Source of the DNA: Liolophura sinensis
Taxonomy: Eukaryota; Mollusca; Polyplacophora; Chitonida; Chitonidae
Length of the DNA: 64,000 nucleotides
Assembly (NCBI RefSeq): GCF_032854445.1
Contig: NC_088297.1
Span: 4,899,991 to 4,963,990, forward strand
Direction: 5' to 3'
The position numbers and the translations under genes were made by a program. Below, piece by piece: positions 52,001-62,532 of this stretch. The notes under the pieces are model-generated. The model was given only the letters and a program-made list of their open reading frames with translations. It was not told the DNA's origin and made no database searches. Within the stretch, counting starts at the first letter, position 1. Each line of letters starts with the position of its first letter.

Positions 52001-55000
52001 CATTCACATTCATGTAACATCATCATCTAATGTGGAATTATCCGCCACTACTGTTATGCCAACAGCGTCAATATCAGCCTCATCTTCACCATCGTCTTCA
52101 GCTACCATTCCATCCACAGAACCCAATGTTTCCAATGAAACATCATCTGGTTCTGTTACGTTATCAAGCACATCTTCAGTCACATCAAATTCATCCTCCT
52201 CCCCGACTTCATCACCTGTGGGCTCCAGCTCAAGGGACACAACCCCGGGAAAACCTGTGAACACAACGAAGCTCCCAACAAACAGCTCCAACACCCCAGG
52301 AGAAGGGGACCGACTCCACAAGGGGCAAGACGAGGGTGCCCTCAACACCCCAGCTATTATTGGGATAGGGTTTGGGGCAGCCGCTACAGCTCTTGTGGTT
52401 ATAGGTGAGTTCATTATATCATTAATTGTTTTTATCAGATTTTAATGCCACATAGCAAGTGTAATGGAGGCATTTTCGTTTGTTCATGTCAGTTTGTTCA
52501 TCTTTTCACGTGTGGCATAATCTTATGAGCAAAAACAGATTAAGCAAGGCTGTTCAAATTTGGTACCACTATTTTCATGGTTTTCCTTTTTTTTGATGAG
52601 CATACATATTTTTTCTTCACATTTTAACCAGTTAAATTACAGTTGTCCCTTGCAAAAATTTGCCCACAAAAAAAAAAATTATTTTTAGAGGCAAGTAAAG
52701 GTCAAACCACCTTTCTAAGTGTAGTAAAACCCTGACTCATACTGGAGCAAAATAAGTATCTTCTTTGTCGATGTAAAATTAGCTCAAATATGATAAATCA
52801 TAGGCCAGTCAGACCATTTCTTGTTTAACTCTTCTAGCCTGACAAAAAATTCCAATTCGAAAAAAAACTGTGTATACACACTATACCCTATCACCTCCTG
52901 TTCCCCACCATAATGCAGGCTCCCATCGTAATGCTAACAAAATGTGTATGTACACAGTATACCCTATCACCTTCTGTTTCCTGCCACCATAATGCTGGCT
53001 CCCATCATAATTTTATTAAAATGTGTATACGTACGATAATCTATCACCTCCTGTTTCCTCCCACCATAATGCAGGCTCCCATCATAATGCTAGAAAAATG
53101 TGTACACACACTATACCCTATTACCTCCTGTTTCCCCCACCATAATGCTGGCTCTCATCGTAATGCTAACACAATGTGTACACACACTATACCCTATTAC
53201 CTCCTGCTTCCCCCACCGTAATGCTGGCTTCCATCGTAATACTAACAAAATGTGTATACACACTATACTCTATGACCTTCTGTTTCCTCCCACCATAATG
53301 CTGGCTCCCATCGTAATGCTAACAAAATGTGTATACACACTATACCCTATCACCTTCTGTTTCCTCCCACCATAATGCTGGCTCCCATTGTAATGCTAAC
53401 ACAATATGTATACACACTATACCCTATCACCTCCTGTTTCCCCCACCGTAATGCTGGCTCCCATCATAATACTAACAAAATGTGTATACACACTATACCC
53501 TATCACCTGCTGTTTCCTCCCACCATAATGCTGGCTCCCATCATAATACTAACAAAATGTGTATACACACTATACCCTATCACCTCCTGTTTCCTCCCAC
53601 CTTAATGCTGGCTCCCATCATAATACTAACAAAATGTGTATACAAACTATACCCTATCACCTGCTGTTCCCTCCCACCATAATGCTGGCTCCCATCGTAA
53701 TGCTAACAAAATGTGTATACACACTATACCCTATCACCTGCTGTTTCCCCCACCATAATGCTGGCTCCCATCGTAATGCTAGCAAAATGTGTGTACACAC
53801 TATACTGTATCACCTGCTGTTCCCTCCCACCATAATGCTGGCTCCCGTCGTAATGCTAACAAAATGTGTGTACACACTATACCCTATCACCTTCTGTTTC
53901 CTCCCACCATAATGCTGGCTCCCATTGTAATGCTAACACAATATGTATACACACTATACCCTATCACCTCCTGTTCCTCCCACCGTAATGCTGGCTCCCA
54001 TCGTAATGCTAACACAATGTGTATACACACTATACCCTATCACCTCCTGTTTCCTCCCACCGTAATGCTGGCTCCCATCGTAATGCTAACACAATGTGTA
54101 TACACACTATACCCTATCACTTCCTGTTTCCTCCCACCGTAATGCTGGCTTCCATCGTAATGCTAACAAAATGTGTATACACACTATACTGTATCACCTG
54201 CTGTTCCCTCCCACCATAATGCTGGCTCCCGTCGTAATGCTAGCAAAATGTGTATACACACTATACCCTATCACCTGCTGTTTCCCCCACTGTAATGCTG
54301 GCTTCCATCGTAATACTAACAAAATGTGTGTACACACTATACCCTATCACCTGCTGTTCCCTCCCACCATAATGCTGGCTTCCATCGTAATACTAACAAA
54401 ATGTGTATACACACTATACCGTATCACCTGCTGTTTCCGCCCACCATAATGCTGGCTCCATCGTAATGCTAACAAAATGTGTATACACACTATACCCTAT
54501 CACCTGCTGTTTCCTCCCACCATAATGCTGGCTTCCATCGTAATACTAACAAAATGTGTATACACACTATACCCTATCACCTGCTGTTCCCTCCCACCAT
54601 AATGCTGGCTTCCATCGTAATACTAACAAAATGTGTATACACACTATACCCTATCACCTGCTGTTTTCCGCCCACCATATTGCTGGCTCCCCTCGTAATG
54701 CTAACAAAATGTGTGTACACACTATACCCTATCACCTGCTGTTCCCTCCCAGCATAATGCTGGCTTCCATCGTAATACTAACAAAATGTGTTTACACACT
54801 ATACCCTATCACCTGCTGTTTCCTCCCACCATAATGCTGGCTTCCATCGTAATGCTAACAAAATGTGTATACACACTATACTGTATCACCTGCTGTTCCC
54901 TCCCAGCATAATGCTGGCTTCCATCGTAATACTAACAAAATGTGTGTACACACTATACCCTATCACCTGCTGTTTCCCCCCACCATAATGCTGGCTCCCA

Positions 55001-57730
55001 TCATAATACTAACAAAATGTGTGTACACACTATACCCTATCACCTGCTGTTCCCTCCCACCATAATGCTGGCTTCCATCGTAATGCTAACAAAATGTGTA
55101 TACACACTATACTGTATCACCTGCTGTTCCCTCCCAGCATAATGCTGGCTTCCATCGTAATACTAACAAAATGTGTATACACACTATACCCTATCACCTG
55201 CTGTTTCCTCCCACCATAATGCTGGCTCCCATCGTAATACTAACAAAATGTGTGTACACACTATACCCTATCACCTGCTGTTCCCTCCCACCATAATGCT
55301 GGCTTCCATCGTAATACTAACAAAATGTGTATACACACTATACCCTATCACCTGCTGTTTCCGCCCACCATAATGCTGGCTCCCCTCGTAATGCTAACAA
55401 AATGTGTGTACACACTATACCCTATCACCCTGCTGTTCCCTCCCAGCATAATGCTGGCTTCCATCGTAATACTAACAAAATGTGTGTACACACTATACCC
55501 TATCACCTGCTGTTTCCCCCACCATAATGCTGGCTCCCATCATAATACTAACAAAATGTGTATACACACTATACCTATCACCTGCTGTTTCCTCCCACCA
55601 TAATGCTGGCTCCCATCATAATACTAACAAAATGTGTATACACACTATACCCTATCACCTCCTGTTTCCCCCACCGTAATGCTGGCTCCCATCATAATAC
55701 TAACAAAATGTGTATACACACTATACCCTATCACCTGCTGTTTCCCCCACCATAATGCTGGCTCCCATCATAATACTAACAAAATGTGTATACACACTAT
55801 ACCCTATCACCTGCTGTTTCCTCCCACCATAATGCTGGCTCCCATCATAATACTAACAAAATGTGTATACACACTATACCCTATCACCTCCTGTTTCCTC
55901 CCACCGTAATGCTGGCTCCCATCATAATACTAACAAAATGTGTATACACACTATACCCTATCACCTGCTGTTTCCTCCCACCATAATGCTAACACAATGT
56001 GTATACACACTATACCCTATCACCTCCTGTTTCCTCCCACCGTAATGCTGGCTCCCATCGTAATGCTAACACAATGTGTATACACACTATACCCTATCAC
56101 TTCCTGTTTCCTCCCACCGTAATGCTGGCTTCCATCGTAATGCTAACAAAATGTGTATACACACTATACTGTATCACCTGCTGTTCCCTCCCACCATAAT
56201 GCTGGCTCCCGTCGTAATGCTAGCAAAATGTGTATACACACTATACCCTATCACCTGCTGTTTCCCCCACTGTAATGCTGGCTTCCATTGTAATACTAAC
56301 AAAATGTGTGTACACACTATACCCTATCACCTGCTGTTCCCTCCCACCATAATGCTGGCTTCCATCGTAATACTAACAAAATGTGTATGCACACTATACC
56401 GTATCACCTGCTGTTTCCGCCCACCATAATGCTGGCTCCCATCGTAATGCTAACAAAATGTGTATACACACTATACCCTATCACCTGCTGTTCCCTCCCA
56501 GCATAATGCTGGCTTCCATCGTAATACTAACAAAATGTGTGTACACACTATACCCTATCACATGCTGTTCCCGCCCACCAATAATGCTGGCTTCCATCGT
56601 AATACTAACAAAATGTGTGTACACACTATACCCTATCACCTCCTGTTTCCCCCACCGTAATGCTGGCTTCCATCGTAATACTAACACAATGTGTATACAC
56701 CACTATACTCTATCACCTGCTGTTTCAGGTTTGATCTTACTGCTGCTCAAGAGGAAGGCTTATCGAGGGAACAAGCACAATTCCTCCAACTTCTGGGATG
56801 ATAATGTTACACTGAGCTACATCAATTCACATGCGGAATTCCCAAAGGTATAAATGTATGAATTGTTACAGAGGCTCCTAAAAATGCGTACATGCAACCA
56901 TTATACTCTGATGCCACAGCTTTAGAAGGTCAGTCGGCTAAGCATAATAGTGTTGAACTCTATGTACTGTAAATCGTCAACCTTTTGGACCTCTAAAGCA
57001 TTTTTTTTCGATGTAATTTCTTCACGCAATCATCATGAAAATGACACTTAAAGTGAATTGTTTGTGTCACTATAGATACAAACTTCACAGAACTGTGCAA
57101 ATTATTTCTCTACACAACATAGTTCTCTCAGAATGATCCCAAATAGTGATCAGAGAGCTGATGTAAAAGGTTGATGAACTAGAGTACTGGTATATGTCAG
57201 ATGAGTGACTATCAAACGCTGTCCAGGAAAATGGTTTGATTTACTTTTGGAATTATTTTAACCAATGGGTTTGAAACTTTGGATTCTGCAGTGGCGCTCT
57301 CTGGCCATATACTAACTAGTAGCATGACATGACGTTTTTGCCACTTTACACACACACATACTGTTACGCTTCTGTGTTCACGGCCGTAAGTGAGAAGGCC
57401 TTGCAGCAACCTGCAGATGGTCGTGGGGCTCTGCCCGGTTTCCGCCCACCATAATGCTGGCCACCGTCGTATAAGTGAAATATTCTTGAGTACAGCGTAA
57501 AACACCAATCAAATAAATAAATAAATAAATAAATTCTACATTCAAAACATGCACATGTACTGCTATGAATGCATTTGTAACATCAACCTTGAAATAAATC
57601 TTTGCCCTCTTAACAGGACTATGATGCAGAAATGATGTCACTGGATGATGATTCCTTCCTGAACAGCTTAGACAGTATGACGTTTGCAAATCTCTGGGCA
57701 GCCGATACGGCCAAACATACAAACTTTTGA
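49009..57730 (+). CDS. Single-pass mucin-like membrane protein, family not recognised
   Basis: Four exons (49009-49045, 51496-52404, 56729-56847, 57617-57730) join with phases 1, 1 and 0 into 1179 nt, 392 residues. Residues 1-29 form a signal peptide (hydrophobic core CILLLSLQYVYI, likely cut after THC29). Residues 30 to about 295 are a Ser/Thr/Pro-rich ectodomain with dense Ser runs near 175-250 and several N-x-S/T sites. It is expected to be heavily O-glycosylated and extracellular. Residues 299-322 are the membrane helix with a small-residue face (IIGIGFGAAATA), then a KRK stop. The 70-residue tail carries FWDDNVTLSYI and an acidic, serine-bearing SLDDDSFLNSLDSM, and ends KHTNF. The phase-1 intron inside the helix is common in type I receptors and mucins. 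Function is unknown; a cell-surface coat or adhesion role is only inference. Its introns carry a 21-bp and a 77-bp satellite. Confidence 0.85.
49261..49390. repeat. 24-bp tandem repeat, about 5 copies
   Basis: GGCAATCAGGTAATTATTTT plus CATA repeated, with a short insertion in the middle. A further half-copy (GGGTAATTATTTTCATAATT) lies at 49506. It is in the first intron of the mucin-like gene. Confidence 0.9.
49625..50275. repeat. 21-bp minisatellite, about 31 copies
   Basis: Unit TGTGACACCTGCAGAATACA plus C. Because 21 is a multiple of three and the unit lacks stops in most frames, frames of up to 282 codons open on both strands. They encode only heptad repeats such as TPAEYTV or CRIHCDT and are not genes. 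It lies in intron 1 of the mucin-like gene. Confidence 0.96.
50703..50738 (+). mobile_element. SINE-B 3' tail fragment
   Basis: CCACGGTTAAACCCCAAGCA then CTCACTCACTC. Only the terminal tail is present. Confidence 0.55.
51496..52404 (+). CDS. Mucin-like membrane protein, exon 2 (ectodomain)
   Basis: 909 bp after acceptor GTTTTTCCAG. Encodes residues 13-315: the end of the signal peptide, the complete Ser/Thr/Pro-rich ectodomain and the first two thirds of the membrane helix. Donor ATAG/GTGAGT, phase 1. It is the longest non-repetitive open frame of the window. Confidence 0.9.
52866..56728 (+). repeat. 77-bp satellite, about 50 copies, ending at a splice acceptor
   Basis: A typical unit reads CACTATACCCTATCACCTGC, TGTTTCCTCCCACCATAATG, CTGGCTCCCATCGTAATACT, AACAAAATGTGTATACA. 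It fills nearly all of the 4324-bp intron between exons 2 and 3. The last unit reads TATCACCTGCTGTTTCAG and is itself the acceptor of exon 3. About half the units carry TACTAAC, the rest mostly TGCTAAC. The core GTTTCCTCCCACCATAATGC plus TGGC is identical to 24 bp of SINE-A. Five units (AG ending at 54752, 54906, 55137, 55446 and 56501) read CCCTCCCAG and make decoy acceptors. Open frames through the array are artefacts. Confidence 0.97.
56729..56847 (+). CDS. Mucin-like membrane protein, exon 3 (end of helix, proximal tail)
   Basis: 119 bp, residues 316-355: GLILLLLKRKAYRGNKHNSS, then NFWDDNVTLSYINSHAEFPK. The acceptor is supplied by the last unit of the 77-bp satellite. Donor AAG/GTATAA, phase 0. 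Confidence 0.88.
57380..57534 (+). mobile_element. SINE-A copy in the last intron of the mucin-like gene
   Basis: Body from GGCCGTAAGTGAGAAGGCCT with a small deletion, ending in an (AAAT)n tail. Sense orientation, 82 bp before exon 4. Confidence 0.92.
57617..57730 (+). CDS. Mucin-like membrane protein, exon 4 (C-terminus)
   Basis: 114 bp after acceptor GCCCTCTTAACAG. Residues 356-392 (DYDAEMMSLDDDSFLNSLDS onwards) and TGA at 57728-57730. Acidic and serine-rich, not low-complexity, consistent with a conserved cytoplasmic motif. Confidence 0.88.
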   Translation, partial: DYDAEMMSLDDDSFLNSLDSMTFANLWAADTAKHTNF

Positions 57731-58594
57731 CCTTGACTTTCAAAAGTGTGTTTCTGTTATGTCAAGGTCATGTCATTGTCCAAGGTCAACGCTGCTGGCC
57801 ATGTGTGGATCTGCATGAGCTGTTTTGTTAAACAAAACTTTTTGAATGCAAAGATTATGCAAAGTTTAAATGATGGTATTAAAGGTAAGATTGTCATGCC
57901 TTTATTTAAATTAACCTTTTGGTTCCCTAATACAAAAGCGCAATATAGAATTATTCATTGCATGAAATGTCAAGGCTATGTTATCATCAACAAATATCTC
58001 AAGGTCATACATAGAAATCTCATTGCAACGGAAATCAATAACATGATATCTCAGTGAGTCATGCACAGAAATATGAGAAGTTGTCAGTTGGTGTTGAAAT
58101 CTGTAGATCTTTCTAAGTCATGTGAATTTTGAGGTGGTGTACATGTACTTCATAAAAACTCTCAGACTTGTTTAACCTGCAGTTATAAAATTGGAAACCT
58201 ATGCTAGTTTTCTCACCTATTCAGTACCATTTCCATGGTTTTCCATCATACGAATACATCATACACATGATGGATTTCCTCTGAAGCTCATCCACTGTCA
58301 CTGTTTTGGTGAAATAATGTGAATAATGTGGAAGCAGATGACCCAAGATTTGTGTACAGTACACCCATGCTCAGGTTAAATGTACACTTGGCTTTAATAT
58401 GAGTTTATCAATTACTGATTCAGAAGTGGATGTAAACTTCAAAATGAAAGTCTTCAACTTTGCCAATTGATCTGTCAGACAGTATGCCATGTCATTGTGA
58501 AATGATCTCAGCAAACAACTTTATACTTTGTCTCTTGTGTTCATGTTCCTACTTCCTAAAACTCCATGTTTCTCCTTAAATAGAGGACCAATGT

Positions 58595-59148
58595 TTAAAG
58601 GAGAAGAAAATTTAAATATGAAGCAAATACCATTGAAAAGAGTATGCATTCCCTGACAGCTGCATGCCATGAAAAAATTCTAATAAAGTCAGTGCCAAAA
58701 TCTGCTGTGGGCGACTCCATTTTGCCTAAGAACTAGTCCTGAAGTCTTCTGTGTTAGGAGGAGAATTGCCATCGGAAACTGTCGAAGTGCAGTTCGTACA
58801 ATTCCGGTAGAACTGTTCTTCCTAGAAGGTAGCGAACAGTACAGTTAGTTTTCCGTTTGACGATCAGGAAACCAGAATGTTGGAGATAGGCTCCGAGTGT
58901 GCGCGAACAAACGTTAAAAGTTTTAGCGACTCTCATTGGCTGAGAGGTAACACACCCCCAGCATAAATTACAGGTGTTAAAGATGTAGGACGTGATGGAC
59001 TCAGCGATTTTTCCAGCTTTGCCGTTTTCAGGCTTTACATGTATGGCGAGGAAAAATCACAAAATTATGCAACAGGCACCACCAGATAGAAAACAATGTG
59101 CTCTTTTCAACCTATAGTGTCATGTTTTTATGTTTTCTTCTCCTTTAA
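58595..59148. mobile_element. piggyBac-like MITE flanked by TTAA
   Basis: Perfect 16-bp inverted ends TTAAAGGAGAAGAAAA at both sides, with the TTAA inside each end acting as the presumed target duplication. 554 bp, no transposase. The left end resembles that of the foldback element in NDUFV1 intron 9. Confidence 0.8.
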
Positions 59149-59900
59149 GAAAAAGGATTTCTATGATGTGTGAAGATTGTCAGAATTTATACTGAATTTA
59201 TACCTCAGATTTTATCCATGACTTTAATAAGTTACTCAATTTTCTTAGCCCGAGAGTTCCAGTGGTCTTCGAAGGATGTGTCGCAGTTTGTTGGGAAGGT
59301 AGAATATGCAGTCCTGGTGGGCAAATGTAAGATTCATGACTAAAAATAATATTTTATCAGTTTAGAACTTTTATGTTCCTGTGAAGAAGTTTCCATGCAA
59401 TTTTTGAGGGGAAATAGAGTGGTTATTTTGAAGATGTGTCAGATTGACTGAGCAATACATATTTGTGCAGAAAGTGAAAGTGAAAGTGGTCAGCAGTAGA
59501 CATGTCTCCTGTGATAGAGAATTTAAGAAGTTCCTGCAAACAATGTGCATGATGCAGTCTTGCAGCTAGTACATGGTAGAATGCAAGAGTCCACAGTACA
59601 TGTACATATGCATATTTTTGAAGTCACATGTGGCTATTTAAATCAGCCATTACAGTCTTTCAAATATTTCGTCTCTTTCCAAGTTTTCATGCCAGGAAAT
59701 GATATATGTCCATGTTGCGGTCACTTTGTAATTCAGGATAGAATCTATGTTTACAGCATTGCTTGGTGAAATTTACTTTATATATATGTATATGTATGTA
59801 CCAAATATCAGAAAGAAATGAATTGATTTGGATCTTGCATGGAAATGCTATTGGATGTGTTGTGATGATTATGTATTACTTATATATATGTGTGTGTTTT

Positions 59901-59902
<2 letters not shown>

Positions 59903-59955
<53 letters not shown>
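59903..59955. repeat. TA microsatellite
   Basis: About 26 TA units. Open frames through it (IYIYIY) are artefacts. Confidence 0.95.
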
Positions 59956-59961
<6 letters not shown>

Positions 59962-60450
59962 TGTAAAATTTTCCTTTACATAGATATTTCCTCTGATACA
60001 AAGGTACTGTTGTGTCATATACATGGAGAAGGAATGTGGGTCTGGTTTAATGTTATTCTCTGCTTTTATTGTGTAAGTATTTTTACGTAATTATCTCATC
60101 TCTGTATCAAGTTTATGTGTGATTCAGAAGTGGGCAACTTTGGGGACAGTATCCTGGATCTATTTCAAGTCATGACATAAAGTCTTACCCATGACTAAGC
60201 TTCACATTTTGTCAGAGTCTGAGGATTCTGTGGATCTCAGAAAGGTGTTTTGAGATTTGTTTGGAAGGTAGGATGATATCCTATTGGAAAAACCAGAGTT
60301 CTACCAGAAGAGGTACCATTTATTGACAAGTGTTTGCCGTAAACATTATATTGGTGGTTGGCGAGAGAACTTCGTGTAAAACCACACAATTAAGGATTCT
60401 CGCCCAATAGCATCATTGTTGTGGACTCTTGACCAATGAGGCTGCAGCGA

Positions 60451-60571
60451 CCTCTTGCACAGAGTGATTGTTTGTCAAGTTGATTGTAACTACCATGGTG
60501 ATGCATGTTAAAAACATATGTTGCTGTGGTAGTTAGAATCAACTTAGCCAACGATCACTTTGTGCCAGAGG
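60451..60571. other. Long imperfect hairpin, arms about 58 nt
   Basis: The left arm CCTCTTGCACAGAGTGATTG, then TCAAGTTGATTGTAACTACC, pairs with the right arm, whose complement reads CCTCTGGCACAAAGTGATCG, then CTAAGTTGATTCTAACTACC. The centre is TGTTAAAAACA at 60511. About 85 percent of positions pair. It could be a small foldback element or a structured RNA. Confidence 0.75.
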
Positions 60572-62151
60572 AACAAAGTCCTGAATCTGAGAGTGCGGTA
60601 GAAAGAGTAAGAACTCAAATAGAGCTGATCTGGTTTGATAGAGTGTGTTGTGCATCTGTTCACTGACAGCTGTACTCTGATTCTGTTTGATGGATTTCTG
60701 ACCCATGTATAACACATACCAGAGAAAGTTGTCTAATTCTGCTGTTTATGTACATGTATGTCTTCACATTATGAATATAGTGTTGTGTATGTTAACATTT
60801 AATAACTCATTCATATGTGTCAGTGTGTAAATGTTTGTCTATATTTATATTTACCTGTACATGAACGTTTACCTGCACGTACCTGTTATATTGTATACCT
60901 ATGTCCTTTGTTTGTGTGTAATCGAATGTAGTGAAAATGAGGTCAGATTTATATGGACACATAACCAAGTAGCACTTCACAGGCGCATGTATTAGTAACC
61001 AGACATGGTTAAATGCTATGGATCTTTATCAGATTGTGACAGGGTTCATGCAGCCCTGAAAATCCCTTGAAAGGCATGCAGTTTGAAATTGACTTTTTCA
61101 GGACAGTTTAAGTCATGGATTTTATGGGCAGATTTTTTGGAAGTTCTGGAAATCAAGAAAACTTTCCAAACTGTTTATAGACATTTGTTTTGACTTTAAA
61201 ATTCTTCAAAATTAAGTCAAGCAAAAGTATTAACCTGTTGTTTATAACATTTACACATGATAGCATTGCGAAAAATTTGTAGATGGCTAAATTATCCATA
61301 AAACAGTGAACAGCACTGTACAGGGCTGAGGGTCATTGAACTGGTTATGAGAGTCCTGGAAAAGTCTGGGAATATCCTATGTGAAAATGTTCTATGAGTC
61401 ATGGAATTCTATCTGAAAATTTCCTAGGAAGTCCTGGAATATGTTCTGTACCATGCTGCATGAATTCTGTGTGAACTATAAGCCTCCATAGAATGTGTAT
61501 TGATTAAGCTACATGGAGACTTATGTCCAATACATATGTCATATAAGATTACATTGTAATGAGAATGAATTTTTAAAGAAAATATGTATAAATTATGAAT
61601 ATAGACAGTCACAGAGGATGAAATTAACAGAGTACATGTTTGCAGTTTTATGGCCTTGTTTTCTTTTTTCTTCCTTTCAGAGAACTTTTTTTTTTTTGTT
61701 AAGAAAGTGCATCTGGTTATGAATTTTAAAATTGTGCTTGTACTGTACAATTCATATTTTCATCCTAAATGTCAGGCCATACATAGCAGAAAATTGGTAC
61801 TTTCGTGTGCACAAATATTCAGCGGTAGCTAATAGCTAGATAAAACAATTCCACACCTTCATTGGAAGTCTTCATATAGTTTTGCCTACAATGTGACGTC
61901 TTCTACACTTCTGGACCAACAGGTTCAATCAGGTCCTTACACAGTTGTGTCCCCTGAACCATTGGCCTCTTTAGTCTAAAAAAAAAAAGAAGGGGGTTTA
62001 TATGTTATGAACAAGGTGATTCGTAGGATTCTATTGGTTATTTTCATAGGCCGGATTCTCATTGGTTAATACAAGGAAGTTGGTTCTAAGCTTTATAAGT
62101 ATATGTCCACAAGCGTAAATTTTCATTCACAGTACATCTAATTCTTGCTTC

Positions 62152-62240
62152 ACTCCCACCACAGTGCTGGTCGCCGTGGTTTAAGTGAAATATTAAACTT
62201 GAGTGTGGCATAAAACAGCAATCAGATAATTAAATAAAAT
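62152..62240 (+). mobile_element. SINE-A 3' fragment
   Basis: TCCCACCACAGTGCTGGTCG, then TTTAAGTGAAATATTAAACT and a degraded tail. Confidence 0.75.
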
Positions 62241-62282
62241 TAAAATCTAATGCAAATACATATTCATGGTCAGTTATCATGG

Positions 62283-62532
62283 TTACAGATGTTTTGTTTT
62301 TTTTACCAAGATACATTTGAAAAAGTCCCACATTCTGTGTACATTTTTTGTTTTTGTTTTTTTTTTTTTAACCAAGATATATTTGAAAAAGTCCCACATT
62401 CTGTGTACATTTTTTTTTTGTTTTTTTTTTTTTAACCAAGATATATTTGAAAAAGTCCCACATTCTGTGTACATTTTTTTTTTGTTTTTTTTTTTTAACC
62501 AAGATATGTTTGAAAAAGTCCCACATTCTCTT
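62283..62532. repeat. 64-bp T-rich tandem repeat, 4 copies
   Basis: Unit AACCAAGATATATTTGAAAA, AGTCCCACATTCTGTGTACA, then a long T run broken by one G. Copies start near 62305, 62370, 62434 and 62498. Confidence 0.93.

Noticed and set aside
51528-52445. Viral envelope or surface glycoprotein origin for the mucin-like gene
   Set aside because: Exon structure with phase-1 introns, a signal peptide and host-like codon use, and no viral domain or flanking repeats.
52913-56700. Dozens of overlapping 60-117 codon frames (MCIHTIPYHLLFPP type)
   Set aside because: Readings of the 77-bp satellite in an intron; they shift frame at each unit.
52866-56728. Regularly spaced repeats as a CRISPR array
   Set aside because: Units are contiguous without unique spacers, and the genome is an animal's. 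The same holds for the arrays at 1, 20213, 24560 and 39085.
59763-60090. Frames with IYIYIY runs
   Set aside because: They read through the TA microsatellite.
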